Made by a program: the position numbers and the translations under genes
Notes under the pieces: generated by a model
Seen by the model: only the letters and a program-made list of their open reading frames with translations
What the model was told of the DNA's origin: nothing
The model's database searches: none
Shown here: positions 44,157 to 53,350 of the stretch, one piece after another
Numbering within the stretch: the stretch's first letter is position 1
Layout of the letters: each line of letters begins with the position of its first letter
Assembly: GCA_015478665.1 (NCBI GenBank)
Contig: JADMII010000005.1
Span: 1-64,000, forward strand
Length of the DNA: 64,000 bases
From: Dehalococcoidia bacterium
GTDB taxonomy: Bacteria > Chloroflexota > Dehalococcoidia > DSTF01 > JACRBR01
Direction: 5' to 3'

Positions 44157-46031
44157 TCAGCCGGCGCGCTCTTCGTCGTCCGGCGGCAGCTCGATGTCGT
44201 TCTTCGGCATCAGCTCGACCAGCCGCAGGCGCGATGGCTCCGGCGCCGGCATGACAGGCGCCGGCGGCGGCGACGCCCGCCCTTCCGGATCGCGCAGGAT
44301 GTTCGGGACATCGGCCTCGCCCTCAGCCGCCGGCCGCTCGACGATCAGGCGGAACTCGAAGGCGTGCGGGCCGAGTTCGAAGCTGTCACCGGGATCGAGG
44401 ATCGACCAGCCGCCCGTGACACCCTCGTTCGCCAGCGCGTTGAGGCTGGTGATCCGGTGCAGCATCAACTGGCCGCCGCGCACCCAGATGCGCGCCTCGA
44501 CGGCCGAGAGGCCCCGGTCCGGCACCCGGACGGCGCAGTGCTCGCCGGAGCCGATGCTCACCGGGCGGCCACCGACGATGTACTCGCTGCCGAGGTCCGA
44601 GCCCGCGCGCGAGATGAGGAGCCCCTTCGGCTCTTCGACCACCTCCGCCGCCGCGGGGGGCGGCGGTTCGCCGACAGGCAGCGGCGCTGGCGTGCGCGCG
44701 CGCACCGCCGCGATCTGCACCGTCGCCGGCGGCAGAGACGCGTTGCGGCGTGCGCGCCAGACGAAGGCAGCGCCCGCCGCAAGCACGACGAGCACGACCG
44801 CCACTGCCCCGGCGACCATGAACATGCTGCCGCCACCACCCGCGGCGACCGGCGTCGACGCGAAGCGCACGCTGGCGTCGGCGGGGCCGGCCGGCGACTC
44901 CGCCGTCACGGACAGCGTGTGCGTGCCGCCGCCAAACGCGCGCGGGTCATAGACGTAGCTGTAGGGCGGGAAGCTCGACTGCGCGACGTCGCGGCCGTCG
45001 ACGCGGAAGATGACGCGCGTCACCGTCTGCGACCCACTGATCTTCGCCGTGACCGTCCGCTTCGCCGTCAGCGATTCGCCGGCGCCGATGCCTTCGAGCG
45101 TCACCATCGGCGCCACGGCGGCGGCCGCCTGGTAGCTCGTCTGCGCGCTCGCACTGCGCGTGCCGGACGTCACCGTGACGCCCACCCGCACGCTGCGCGC
45201 CGTCGTGACGGCCGAGGCGTCGAACGTGATCACGTACTGACTGCGCAGGAGGCGGGCGATGCCGGCATAGAGGCTGCCGAGCTCGGCGGGGTCCGGCGCC
45301 TCCAGGTAGCGGCCGTTCGACCCGCTCGCGATCTGCTGCAGATACGCGCGGTCGATGTCGCTCCCCTCGCCGACGGCGAAGATCGGGGCGCCGACGGTGG
45401 TCACGGCATCGATCGCCTGTTGGCGCGTGATCGTGCCGCCCGAGCCGTAGTCGGCGCCGTCGCTGAGCAGGACGACCGCCCGGCGGCTGGCCAGGGAGCC
45501 GCCGGCCTTGACGGCGGCGCCGCCCGTTGCCTGATAGAGCGCAGTGTTGCCGGCGGCACGCAGGCCGTCGATCACGGCCGATGCTGCCGCGTGGTCCGTG
45601 GTGTAATCCTGCAGCACCTGCACCTGGTCGCTGAACGCCATGACGCCGACGCGGTCCTGCGGCGCGAGCTGGGCGATGAACGCCTTCGCGGCATCCTTCG
45701 CCTGGGCGATCGGCCGGCCGGCCATGCTGCCACTCGTATCGAAGACGAAGAGGACGTCGAGCGGACTCGTCTCGCTCGACGCGAGTTCAGCCGAACGCAC
45801 CTTCGCCGGCTTGCCATCGAGCGTCACCTGCACGTCGCCCGCCGTCAGCGCCGGCGCCGCGGCGTTCGAGGCGTCCTCGATCGTGATGACGGCCTGCGCC
45901 TTCGGATAGCCGGCGTCGCTCACGCCGGCGATCTGCAACCCGAGCGGCGGCTCCTGTGCCGCGGCGCCGCCGACCCGCGCGGCGAGCAGGATCGTCGTCA
46001 GGAGCAGCAGGCGCGTAAGAACGCGGCTCAT
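44157..46031 (-). CDS. secreted/anchored VWA protein with C-terminal FHA domain
   Basis: 624 residues from ATG 46031. A signal peptide (1-25, ending GGAAAQ) leads to a short beta domain and a VWA domain with an intact MIDAS motif, VLFVFDTSGSM, plus LSDGADYGSGG. Further beta modules follow, then a membrane helix (MFMVAGAVAVVLVVLAAGAA) near 440-462 and a cytoplasmic FHA-like domain (IVGGRPVSIGSGEHCAVRVP, then LSAVEARIWVRGGQLMLHRI). The arrangement could link an external adhesion event to phosphothreonine signalling inside. It precedes the sigma factor and pilus operon by about 160 bases. Confidence 0.8.
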   Translation of the reverse strand: MSRVLTRLLLLTTILLAARVGGAAAQEPPLGLQIAGVSDAGYPKAQAVITIEDASNAAAPALTAGDVQVTLDGKPAKVRSAELASSETSPLDVLFVFDTSGSMAGRPIAQAKDAAKAFIAQLAPQDRVGVMAFSDQVQVLQDYTTDHAAASAVIDGLRAAGNTALYQATGGAAVKAGGSLASRRAVVLLSDGADYGSGGTITRQQAIDAVTTVGAPIFAVGEGSDIDRAYLQQIASGSNGRYLEAPDPAELGSLYAGIARLLRSQYVITFDASAVTTARSVRVGVTVTSGTRSASAQTSYQAAAAVAPMVTLEGIGAGESLTAKRTVTAKISGSQTVTRVIFRVDGRDVAQSSFPPYSYVYDPRAFGGGTHTLSVTAESPAGPADASVRFASTPVAAGGGGSMFMVAGAVAVVLVVLAAGAAFVWRARRNASLPPATVQIAAVRARTPAPLPVGEPPPPAAAEVVEEPKGLLISRAGSDLGSEYIVGGRPVSIGSGEHCAVRVPDRGLSAVEARIWVRGGQLMLHRITSLNALANEGVTGGWSILDPGDSFELGPHAFEFRLIVERPAAEGEADVPNILRDPEGRASPPPAPVMPAPEPSRLRLVELMPKNDIELPPDDEERAG

Positions 46032-46132
46032 GCGGCGGGCGCCTCCCGCACGAGCGCCGGGCGCCCAGGACATACCGAAAAGAATTGATCCGTGTCCGGA
46101 TTCTGGCCGTTCACTTTTGGCATCAATACCCC

Positions 46133-46161
46133 TTGACAGCCTTTCGCCGGCGTGGGAGAAT
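46133..46161 (+). promoter_or_regulatory. promoter for the AAA ATPase transcript
   Basis: TTGACA (46133-46138), 17 bases, GAGAAT (46156-46161). If used, the message begins near 46168, more than 500 bases before the ATPase start, giving a long leader. Confidence 0.5.
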
Positions 46162-46684
46162 CGACCCACTCTGACAGGACGCAGAGCGCGTCGCGGCGCA
46201 AACGTCAGAGCAGGCGTTCACCGAGTAGTATCGACACGAGGGCGGCCGTGATGAGCGGCCAGTGAGCCGGCACGGATGCGGGCGACACCCGAATCGGTGA
46301 CGGTTTCCCGCGCGCCTCGCGCGCGAGTTCAGCACCTTCCGCCCGGCGGAAGGCTTCATCCGGGGCCAAGGGCCCAGGGGACGCGCTGTCAGGAGGCGGG
46401 GCTTGGCTGGCGTCCCCTGGCCCCAACCCGTTTCGGCGGGGGCCAGGCGCCCCCCCACGTTCAGCCCGCGACTCCGCTCGCTTCCCTCGGGCGATCCTGC
46501 GCCGCCAGCGGGCGCGCTTCGCCAGCAGCGCACGCTCCAGCTTTCTTCCGCCTGATCCGATAGTTCTCCTGAGGGCACGGGGGAGCGGCCGCTCGTCCCC
46601 GCCCCGCCGCGATCACCTGCAGCGCCCAACGGCGACGATCGCGCGGGCTCCGATGCGCCTCCGGGCAGAGCGGGAGAGCCGTGT
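46162..46684 (+). other. structured 5' region of the AAA ATPase gene
   Basis: No protein gene is supported. The region holds several strong hairpins. CCTTCCG/CGGAAGG occurs at 46335-46353. A long stem pairs AGGGGACGC (46376-46384) with GCGTCCCCT (46410-46418) and extends by GGGGCC (46362-46367) with GGCCCC (46419-46424). A third stem pairs CCTGGCCCC (46416-46424) with GGGGCCAGG (46439-46447). The second and third share the same strand segment and cannot form together, the layout of an attenuator or riboswitch. No known riboswitch class is recognised. Confidence 0.5.
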
Positions 46685-48106
46685 ATGACGATCGAGGCGA
46701 CGACGGCGAGCATCTCCGGGCTCGCGACCCGAGAAGCCGGCCGCGCGAGCGCCGGATCGGAGGCGCACGCAGCCCCGTTCGTCGCCCAGCCGCAGACGGT
46801 CGAAGAGACCGGCCTCGACTTCTCGCTCGTGCTCGACCTCGTGATCAAGTCGATCTACTTCGCCGGCCGGCCGGCGGCGCGGAACGTCGCGACGCAGCTC
46901 GCCCTCTCGTTTCCGGCCGTCGATGAGGTGCTGCAGTTCCTCAAGCAGCAGCAGCTTGCCGAGGTCGTCGGCAGCTCCGGCATGGGCGAGCAGCTGTACC
47001 AGTACTCGCTTTCGAGCAAGGGCCTGGAGAAGGCCGAAGAGGCGCTGAACCGCAATCAGTACATCGGCCCGGCGCCTGTGCGCTTCGAGGACTACCTCAG
47101 CGTCCTTCGCCGGCAGTCCGTGACGTCGATCCGTGTGTCACCGGACACCGTGGAGTCGGCCGTCTCGCATCTCGTGCTGGACCCGCACGTCCCCGAAGCG
47201 CTCGGCCCCGCCGTGAACTCCGGCCGGTCGATGCTCCTCTACGGCGGCTCCGGCAACGGCAAGAGCACGATCACGACGGCCATCGGCCGCATGCTGCCGG
47301 GCGAGGTGCTGATCCCCTACGCGGTCGAGATCAACGGCACGATCATCAAGGTCTTCGACCCGCGCGTCCACCACGAGATCCCCAGCGACCAGCAGTTGGA
47401 GCGCCGCTCGAGCGACGCCTCGATGCCAGGCGGCGACCGCCGTCGCGACCGCCGCTGGGTCGTCGCGCGGCGGCCGATGATCACCGCCGGCGGTGAGCTG
47501 ACGCTGAAGGAGCTGGAGCTGCGCTACGCGCCGCAGTCGCAGTTCTACGTCGCACCGCTGCAGTGGAAGGCGAACAGCGGCATCCTCATCGTCGACGACT
47601 TCGGTCGGCAGATGATCCAGCCGAAGGAGCTGCTGAACCGCTGGATCGTGCCGATGGAGGAGCGCGTCGACCACCTCTCGCTCCACACCGGCGACACGCT
47701 CGAGGTGCCCTTCGACGTCCTGTTGATCTTCTCGACGAACCTGCAGCCCTCGGAGCTCGGCGATGAGGCGTTCTTCCGCCGCATCCGCCACAAGATCCAG
47801 ATCCCCGACCCGACGCGCGAGCAGTTTCTCGAGATCCTGGCGCGGGTCTGCCAGCAGCGCGAGATCCCGCTGGAGACGGAAGCCGCGCTCTACCTCATCG
47901 ACCAGTACTACAGGCGCCCCGGGCGCGGCTTCAAGGGGAGCCATCCGCGCGACATCGTCGACCTCGTGATGGACATCTGCGCCTACCGCGGCGAGAGCGC
48001 CGCGTTCAGCCGGCGGCACCTCGATGCGGCGTGCCAGTCGTACTTCGTGTCGCTGCAGCCGCAGCTGCACGCCGTCGGCCGCCACGAGGGGGCGCAGGCG
48101 GCCTGA
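46685..48106 (+). CDS. AAA ATPase linked to the Tad locus
   Basis: 473 residues. The N-terminal 45 are flexible. Residues 45-125 resemble a winged helix (LVLDLVIKSIYFAGRPAARN, LQFLKQQQLAEVVGSSGMGE). The ATPase has Walker A YGGSGNGKST (186-195), Walker B GILIVDDFGRQ (299-309) and a sensor 1-like VLLIFSTNLQP, followed by a helical lid with PGRGFKGSHPRDIVDLVMD. Between the Walker motifs is a long Arg-rich insert (about 240-265). Function is unknown; genes of this kind appear with Tad pilus clusters in uncultured Chloroflexota as far as I recall, so a role in regulation or placement of the pilus is plausible. Confidence 0.75.
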   Translation: MTIEATTASISGLATREAGRASAGSEAHAAPFVAQPQTVEETGLDFSLVLDLVIKSIYFAGRPAARNVATQLALSFPAVDEVLQFLKQQQLAEVVGSSGMGEQLYQYSLSSKGLEKAEEALNRNQYIGPAPVRFEDYLSVLRRQSVTSIRVSPDTVESAVSHLVLDPHVPEALGPAVNSGRSMLLYGGSGNGKSTITTAIGRMLPGEVLIPYAVEINGTIIKVFDPRVHHEIPSDQQLERRSSDASMPGGDRRRDRRWVVARRPMITAGGELTLKELELRYAPQSQFYVAPLQWKANSGILIVDDFGRQMIQPKELLNRWIVPMEERVDHLSLHTGDTLEVPFDVLLIFSTNLQPSELGDEAFFRRIRHKIQIPDPTREQFLEILARVCQQREIPLETEAALYLIDQYYRRPGRGFKGSHPRDIVDLVMDICAYRGESAAFSRRHLDAACQSYFVSLQPQLHAVGRHEGAQAA

Positions 48107-48126
48107 GGGCCACCGGGTTCGACCAG

Positions 48127-48367
48127 TTGGCGCGCGAGCGAGCTTCGCGCAGCGAGCGGGCGCCGGTCACAGCGCCCTGCGCCCCACGACCTGCGCCCTG
48201 CAAGCGGAATGCGGTTCGCCGCCGACGCAGCGAGGGGTCGCGCAGAGCGAGGCGGGCCGAGATCCGGCGTCATCCGGGCCGACGGGCTCCTATTGGCGCG
48301 CGAGCGACCTTCGCGCAGCGAGCAGGCGGGGGTGACAGCGCCCTGCGCCTTACGACCAGCGCCCTGC
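48127..48367. repeat. 75-bp direct repeat, two copies
   Basis: TTGGCGCGCGAGCGA(G/C)CTTC and the following bases through CAGCGCCCTGCGCC and the closing CAGCGCCCTGCGCC-like end occur at 48127-48201 and 48293-48367 with a handful of mismatches, spacing 166. It fills the space between two convergent genes. No gene is seen here. Confidence 0.8.
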
Positions 48368-48395
48368 GCCCGCATGCCCCGTTCGACCGAATGTG

Positions 48396-49265
48396 CTACC
48401 CGACGAAGAGGATCGTGAAGTACTTCATCCCGTTCGCGTCCTGCGCGAAGCCGACGCCCATCTGCGTGTAGTTCGGGCCGAGGATGTTCTCGCGATGCGG
48501 CGGGCTGTTCCAGAGCGCATCGGCGGCGACCGGCTCGTACTGGCCGTCCGGATAGTTGTTCTTCGCCAGATTCTCCCCCGCCCAGGCGTACGGGATGCCA
48601 TAGCGGTCCATCAGGCTGAACGCCGTGTCGCCGCTCGCCGGGCTGGTGTGGGCGAAGTAGTTGTACTTCGCCATGTCCTGCGAGCGCATGCGGGCGACGC
48701 CGACGAGCCCCGGGTTGAGCGCGAGCGGACGCAGCCCGCTGGCGACGCGGTGCGCGTTCGTGTTGTCGAAGAGCGCCTGCTCGACCGCCGTCATCGCCGA
48801 CGTATCGAGCCCCGCCGGGCGTGCCGGTGCGGGCGGCGGCGGCACGGGCGGCGCCGCCGGCGGCGGCGCGGCGGGAATGCGGACGGGCGCCGGCCGAGGC
48901 GTCGGGGTAGGCCGCGCCGGCGCCGGCATGGGCGGCGGCGGCGCAGGCGTCGGCGGCGGCGGCGTCGGCGTCGGAAGCGCCGCGATCTCCACGAATCGGG
49001 CGATGGCGGCATACGCGGCGGCGTCGGCGGCCGATGGCGCCGGCTGCAGTGCGAAGTTTGCCAGCACAGACGCGTCACCGGCCGTCATCGTCGCCGTCGC
49101 CGTCGGCGGCGCTGCGGTGACAGCGGCGCCGCCGCCCGTCGGCGCGGCGAGTACGGCGGCGATGCTGACGCCGCCGATGGCGAGGCCGAGGACGGCCGCA
49201 CCCGGCAGCAGAAGACGACGGCGGAGGGCGTGGGTGAGCGGCTGACGGCGGTCTGCGTCGGACAT
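48396..49265 (-). CDS. CAP/SCP-domain secreted protein
   Basis: 289 residues from ATG 49265, with GGAGC eight bases upstream. A membrane anchor or signal segment lies at about 17-40 (LLLPGAAVLGLAIGGVSIAA), then a low-complexity Pro/Ala/Thr linker (about 95-160). The C-terminal SCP/CAP domain has NAHRVASGLRPLALNPGLVG, the His-containing YFAHTSPASGDTAF, GENLAKN and LWNSPPHRENILGP, which supply the usual His-Glu-His cleft. Bacterial CAP proteins act outside the cell, perhaps on sterols, lipids or cell-wall peptides. Confidence 0.9.
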   Translation of the reverse strand: MSDADRRQPLTHALRRRLLLPGAAVLGLAIGGVSIAAVLAAPTGGGAAVTAAPPTATATMTAGDASVLANFALQPAPSAADAAAYAAIARFVEIAALPTPTPPPPTPAPPPPMPAPARPTPTPRPAPVRIPAAPPPAAPPVPPPPAPARPAGLDTSAMTAVEQALFDNTNAHRVASGLRPLALNPGLVGVARMRSQDMAKYNYFAHTSPASGDTAFSLMDRYGIPYAWAGENLAKNNYPDGQYEPVAADALWNSPPHRENILGPNYTQMGVGFAQDANGMKYFTILFVG

Positions 49266-49598
49266 GTCGGGACGCTCCATTCGCGGCGCTCGCGGGCCAT
49301 CGCTGGCCTCTCGGACCACATCTATGGTCGGCATCCCTACGTGGCGGCTTGAGGCAGCCAGAATCAAAATCACGTGTGAGAACGCTCACCTGTCCCACGA
49401 TCCCTACTCCCTGACAGGGTCGTACGGGAGCCGGCGGGGTGTCCGGGGATGAGAAGCCGGACGACGGAGGCTGGACTCTTGAGCGCCCTCGCGCGCGTTG
49501 CCCGCACTCGTCGCCGTTGCTACGATCAGCCGTCGAGGGCCAGCGACCGCCGAGGCCCTCGCATCGCGTTCCAGCCCTACGACCGAAGGGGATGCAGC

Positions 49599-51044
49599 GT
49601 GCCTGAAGGCAGCTTCGCCGTGCTCGACAGCATGTTTCACCCGCGCAGCGTCGCCGTCGTCGGCGCCTCGACGCACGACGGCCCCGGCTCGTTTGTCGCC
49701 GCGCTCCAGGAGATGGGCTTCGATGGCCCGCTCTATCCGGTCAACCCGAAGGCCGAGGAGATCCAGGGCCTGCGCTGCTATCCGCGCCTGACGGAGATCC
49801 CCGGCGACGTCGACCACGTCATCTCCAGCGTGCCCCTGCGCTTCGTAGAGCAGTTGGTCGAAGACTGTGCCGTCAAGCACGTGAAGGTGCTGCACTTCTT
49901 CACCGCCGGCTTCAGCGAGACCGGCGACGAGGAGGCGACGGCGCTCGAACGCCGCGTCCTCGCCCGCGCCGCGCAGCTCGGCATCCGCGTCATCGGCCCC
50001 AACTGCATGGGGCTGTACGTGCCCGCCGCCGGGCTCTCGTTCATGCCGTTCCTCGAGACGGAGCCCGGACCCGTCGCCCTGCTCTCCCAGAGCGGTGCGA
50101 ACGCGGGCGAGTTCTGCCGCACCGGCGCCGTCCGCGGTCTCCGCTACAGCAAGGTCGTCAGCTATGGCAACGGCGCCGACGTGCGCGAATCGGAGCTGCT
50201 GGAGTACATCGCCGAGGATCCGGAGACGAGCGTCGTCGGCTGCTACATCGAGGGCATCACCGACGGGCCGCGCTTCCTGCGGGCGCTCCGCAAGGCCGCC
50301 GGGGCGAAGCCCGTCGTGATCCTCAAGGGCGGCCGGACGGAAGCCGGCACCCGCGCCGCCAACTCACACACCGGGAGCCTCGCCGGTTCGCTCGCCATCT
50401 TCGACGCGGCGGTGCGGCAGGCCGGCGCCACGCGCGTCGACCGCATGGAGGAGCTCGTCGATTCCGTCGTCGCGTTCCGCTTCCTGCCCTCGCTGCGCGG
50501 ACCGCGCGCCGGCATCGTCGGCGGCGGCGGCGGATACAGCGTGCTGGCATCCGACGAGGTCGGCTCGTACGGTCTGCAGATGCCCGCGCTGCCCGAAGAG
50601 ACGCAGCATCGGCTCGTCGAATTCACGCCGACGGCCGGCACGAGCGTGCGCAACCCGGTGGACACGAGCGTCGGCTGGGGGCCGGAAGGTCTGAAGCCGA
50701 TGCTCGAGACGCTGCGCATCGTCGCCGCCGCGCCGAACATCGACTTCCTGCTTTATCACACCAGCTGGAGCTGGGGGCCGAACCGCTCGGGCGGCCCGAA
50801 CATCGTCGACGCGGCGACCGAGAGCGCGACGAAGATCGGCGAGCTGGCGGCGGCGGTCGGCAAGCCGATCGTCTGCGTCGCGCGCATGCCGACGACCGAC
50901 ATCGGCATGGCAGGCACATTGGCGTTCCAGCAGGTACTGGCGCAGCGCGGCGTCGCCGTGTTCAACAGCGTGCAGGCGGCATCGCTGGCACTGCAGCGGC
51001 TACTCGCGTCGCAGGAGCGCCGCGAGTTCGCCGGCGCGAAGTAG
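49599..51044 (+). CDS. ADP-forming acyl-CoA synthetase-like protein (alpha part only)
   Basis: 481 residues from the GTG at 49599 (GAAGGGG upstream). N-terminal CoA-binding Rossmann domain MFHPRSVAVVGASTHDGPGS, then the succinyl-CoA-ligase-like domains with RVIGPNCMGLYVPAAG and PGPVALLSQSGANAGEFC, and ANSHTGSLAGS in the position of the phosphohistidine loop. The ATP-grasp subunit normally fused or adjacent (beta part) is missing. It may need a partner encoded elsewhere or act as an acyltransferase-like protein. Biotin carboxylase lies just downstream. Confidence 0.85.
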   Translation: MPEGSFAVLDSMFHPRSVAVVGASTHDGPGSFVAALQEMGFDGPLYPVNPKAEEIQGLRCYPRLTEIPGDVDHVISSVPLRFVEQLVEDCAVKHVKVLHFFTAGFSETGDEEATALERRVLARAAQLGIRVIGPNCMGLYVPAAGLSFMPFLETEPGPVALLSQSGANAGEFCRTGAVRGLRYSKVVSYGNGADVRESELLEYIAEDPETSVVGCYIEGITDGPRFLRALRKAAGAKPVVILKGGRTEAGTRAANSHTGSLAGSLAIFDAAVRQAGATRVDRMEELVDSVVAFRFLPSLRGPRAGIVGGGGGYSVLASDEVGSYGLQMPALPEETQHRLVEFTPTAGTSVRNPVDTSVGWGPEGLKPMLETLRIVAAAPNIDFLLYHTSWSWGPNRSGGPNIVDAATESATKIGELAAAVGKPIVCVARMPTTDIGMAGTLAFQQVLAQRGVAVFNSVQAASLALQRLLASQERREFAGAK

Positions 51045-51233
51045 GCGCAACCCCCGCGGAGCGCGAGCCGCGTCCCTCGGACCTCATCGGCCGGCACCGT
51101 CCTGACAACCCTCCTGGTCTCCCGAGGGAGCTGTCGCCTACTCCACGATGGCAATCTGTGATACAAACACGTGCATTTCGGGTCTGGCTGGCGCGCAACG
51201 GGCGGCGGCCAGGAGCATCGAGGATTGCCGGGC

Positions 51234-52787
51234 GTGTTCAGCAAGATCCTGGTGGCCAACCGCGGTGAGATCGCGCTGCGCGTCATGCGCACCTGCCGCG
51301 AGATGGGCATCGCCACCGTCGCCGTCTACTCCACCGTCGACCGCAACATGCTGCACGTGCGCTACGCCGATGAGGCGTACTGCATCGGCGAGGGGCCGCC
51401 GCTCGAGAGCTACCTGAACTACGGGAAGATCGTCGATGTCGCCCGCCGCGCGCACGTCGACGCCGTCCACCCCGGCTACGGCTTCCTCAGCGAGCGCACG
51501 GAGTTCGCCGAGGCCTGCGCCGCCGCCGGCATCAAGTTCATCGGGCCGAAACCGGACGCCGTGCGGCTGCTCGGCGACAAGGTCATGGCGCGGCGGACGA
51601 TGATGGCCGCCAGCGTCCCCGTCGTGCCCGGCACGGAAGGACGCGTCAGCGTCGACGAGGCGGTGCGGCTGGCGCCGGAGATCGGCTTCCCGCTGCTGAT
51701 CAAGGCGTCCGCCGGTGGCGGCGGCAAGGGCATCCGCCACGTCGGCAGCGCCGACGAGATCGAGAACGCCGTGCGCGTGGCGTCGAGCGAGGCGCAGTCG
51801 GCGTTCGGCGACGGCGGCGTCTTCCTCGAGCGCTATCTGTCGCCCGTGCGGCACGTCGAGATCCAGATCATGGCCGACTCCTTCGGCGATGCCGTCGCGC
51901 TCGGCGAGCGCGAGTGTTCGGTGCAACGCCGCCACCAGAAGCTGCTCGAAGAATCACCGTCGACCGTCATCTCGCCGGAGATCCGCTCGCGGATGATGGC
52001 GGCGGGCGTCGCGGCAGCGAAGGCGGCCCGCTACGAGAACGCCGGCACCGTCGAATTCCTCTTCGACCCGAAGGCGCAGGAGTTCTACTTCCTCGAGGTG
52101 AACACCCGCCTGCAAGTCGAGCATCCGGTGACGGAGTGGCTCTCCGGCCGCGACCTCGTGCGCGACCAGATCCGCGTCGCGGCGGGCGAGCGGCTCGGCT
52201 TCACCCAGGACGACGTGCAGCTCCGCGGCGCCGCGATCGAGTGCCGCATCGCCGCCGAGGACCCGTACAACAACTACCTGCCGTCGCTCGGGCGCATCGA
52301 TTTCGTCTCGGAGCCGAGCGGGCCCGGCGTGCGCGTCGACAGCTCGATCTTCAGCGGCATCGAGATCCCGTACTTCTACGACCCGATGCTCGCGAAGCTG
52401 ATCTGCTGGGCCCAGGACCGGCCGGCGGCGATCGACCGCATGAAGCGCGCGCTGCGGGAGTACATCGTCATCGGCGTGCAGACGAACATTCCCTTCCACC
52501 TGCAGCTGCTCGATGACCCCCGCTTCATCGCCGGCGAGGTGCACACCGGCTTTCTGGACAGCGAATTCAAGATGGCGCCGCCTGAGCGGAAGCCGGAGGC
52601 GGACCATGCGGCGCTGCTCGTCGCTGCGGTGCTGTCGCATACGCGACGCAACGGCAGCAGCGTGAGCGCGAACGGCAGCGTCGCCGCGCCGCTGAGCGGC
52701 TGGCGCGACGCCGGCCGGCAGCGGATGATCGCAAGCAGCGCCGCGGCGCGTCAGCAGGGGTATCGATGGCGTCGAAGTACCGGCTGA
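51234..52787 (+). CDS. accC: biotin carboxylase (acyl-CoA carboxylase subunit)
   Basis: 517 residues from the GTG at 51234 (a TTG at 51228 is possible). The family pattern is complete: FSKILVANRGEIALRVMRTC, HPGYGFLSERTEFAEAC, ATP-grasp loop ASAGGGGKGIRHV, ERECSVQRRHQKLLEESPS, FYFLEVNTRLQVEHPVTEW and FYDPMLAKLICW. It carboxylates biotin on the carrier using bicarbonate and ATP. The C-terminal 60 residues are basic and nonconserved. It overlaps the carrier gene by 22 bases, so they are coupled. No carboxyltransferase gene is in the window, so the acyl-CoA substrate is unknown. Confidence 0.95.
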   Translation: MFSKILVANRGEIALRVMRTCREMGIATVAVYSTVDRNMLHVRYADEAYCIGEGPPLESYLNYGKIVDVARRAHVDAVHPGYGFLSERTEFAEACAAAGIKFIGPKPDAVRLLGDKVMARRTMMAASVPVVPGTEGRVSVDEAVRLAPEIGFPLLIKASAGGGGKGIRHVGSADEIENAVRVASSEAQSAFGDGGVFLERYLSPVRHVEIQIMADSFGDAVALGERECSVQRRHQKLLEESPSTVISPEIRSRMMAAGVAAAKAARYENAGTVEFLFDPKAQEFYFLEVNTRLQVEHPVTEWLSGRDLVRDQIRVAAGERLGFTQDDVQLRGAAIECRIAAEDPYNNYLPSLGRIDFVSEPSGPGVRVDSSIFSGIEIPYFYDPMLAKLICWAQDRPAAIDRMKRALREYIVIGVQTNIPFHLQLLDDPRFIAGEVHTGFLDSEFKMAPPERKPEADHAALLVAAVLSHTRRNGSSVSANGSVAAPLSGWRDAGRQRMIASSAAARQQGYRWRRSTG

Positions 52788-53278
52788 GGCTCGGCGACGT
52801 CGACCGCGAGATCGAGGTCGCCGCGGCCGCGGGCGGCAGCTTCGAGATCACCGTCGACGGGCAGTCCGAGACCGTGAGCCTGGAGCGGATCAACGAAGGC
52901 GCGCGCTACTCGCTGATCGTCGACGGGATGCCGTACGACATCTTCGCTGAGGAGACGCCGCTCGGCTTCCACATCGTCGTCGACGGCGAGACCGTCCTCA
53001 TCGGCACGCAGACCGGACGTCGCGCCGCAGCGGGCGCGGGCGGCGGCGACTCCGATTCCGGCGGCGAGTGGGTGCTAAAGTCGCCGATGGCCGGCGTCGT
53101 GCGGGACATTCGCGTCGCCGCCGACGATGAGGTGGGCGAAGGCCAGGTGCTGATCGTCGTCGAGGCGATGAAGATGCAGAACGAGTTGCAGGCGCGGCGC
53201 GCCGGGACGGTGAAAGCCGTCTACGTCAGCGTCGGCCAGCGCGTCGACCAGGGGACGCCGCTGTTGGTGCTGCTGTAG
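52766..53278 (+). CDS. biotin carboxyl carrier protein
   Basis: 170 residues. The first 90 form the beta-rich linker domain seen in acetyl/propionyl-CoA or methylcrotonyl-CoA carboxylase carriers. The biotinyl domain starts WVLKSPMAGVVRDIRVAAD and contains EAMKM with the biotinylated Lys136. It accepts carboxybiotin from AccC and delivers it to an unlinked carboxyltransferase. Starts inside the end of accC. Confidence 0.93.
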   Translation: MASKYRLRLGDVDREIEVAAAAGGSFEITVDGQSETVSLERINEGARYSLIVDGMPYDIFAEETPLGFHIVVDGETVLIGTQTGRRAAAGAGGGDSDSGGEWVLKSPMAGVVRDIRVAADDEVGEGQVLIVVEAMKMQNELQARRAGTVKAVYVSVGQRVDQGTPLLVLL

Positions 53279-53292
53279 TTCGCCCCATGTGT

Positions 53293-53309
53293 TCGCGCGG
53301 AACGCGCGA
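53293..53309. terminator. short hairpin between convergent genes
   Basis: TCGCGCG-GAA-CGCGCGA, a seven-base stem, lies between the biotin carrier gene and the RodZ-like gene and could end transcripts from both sides. No U-run. Confidence 0.4.
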
Positions 53310-53350
53310 GCGTACCCGGACGGCTGACGTTCGACGTGGGATGCCGGAAT

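Noticed and set aside
46205-46426. Small minus-strand frame in the ATPase leader, considered as a missing Flp pilin
   Set aside because: It lacks the prepilin cleavage motif and hydrophobic stretch of Flp pilins, and is Pro/Ala-rich.
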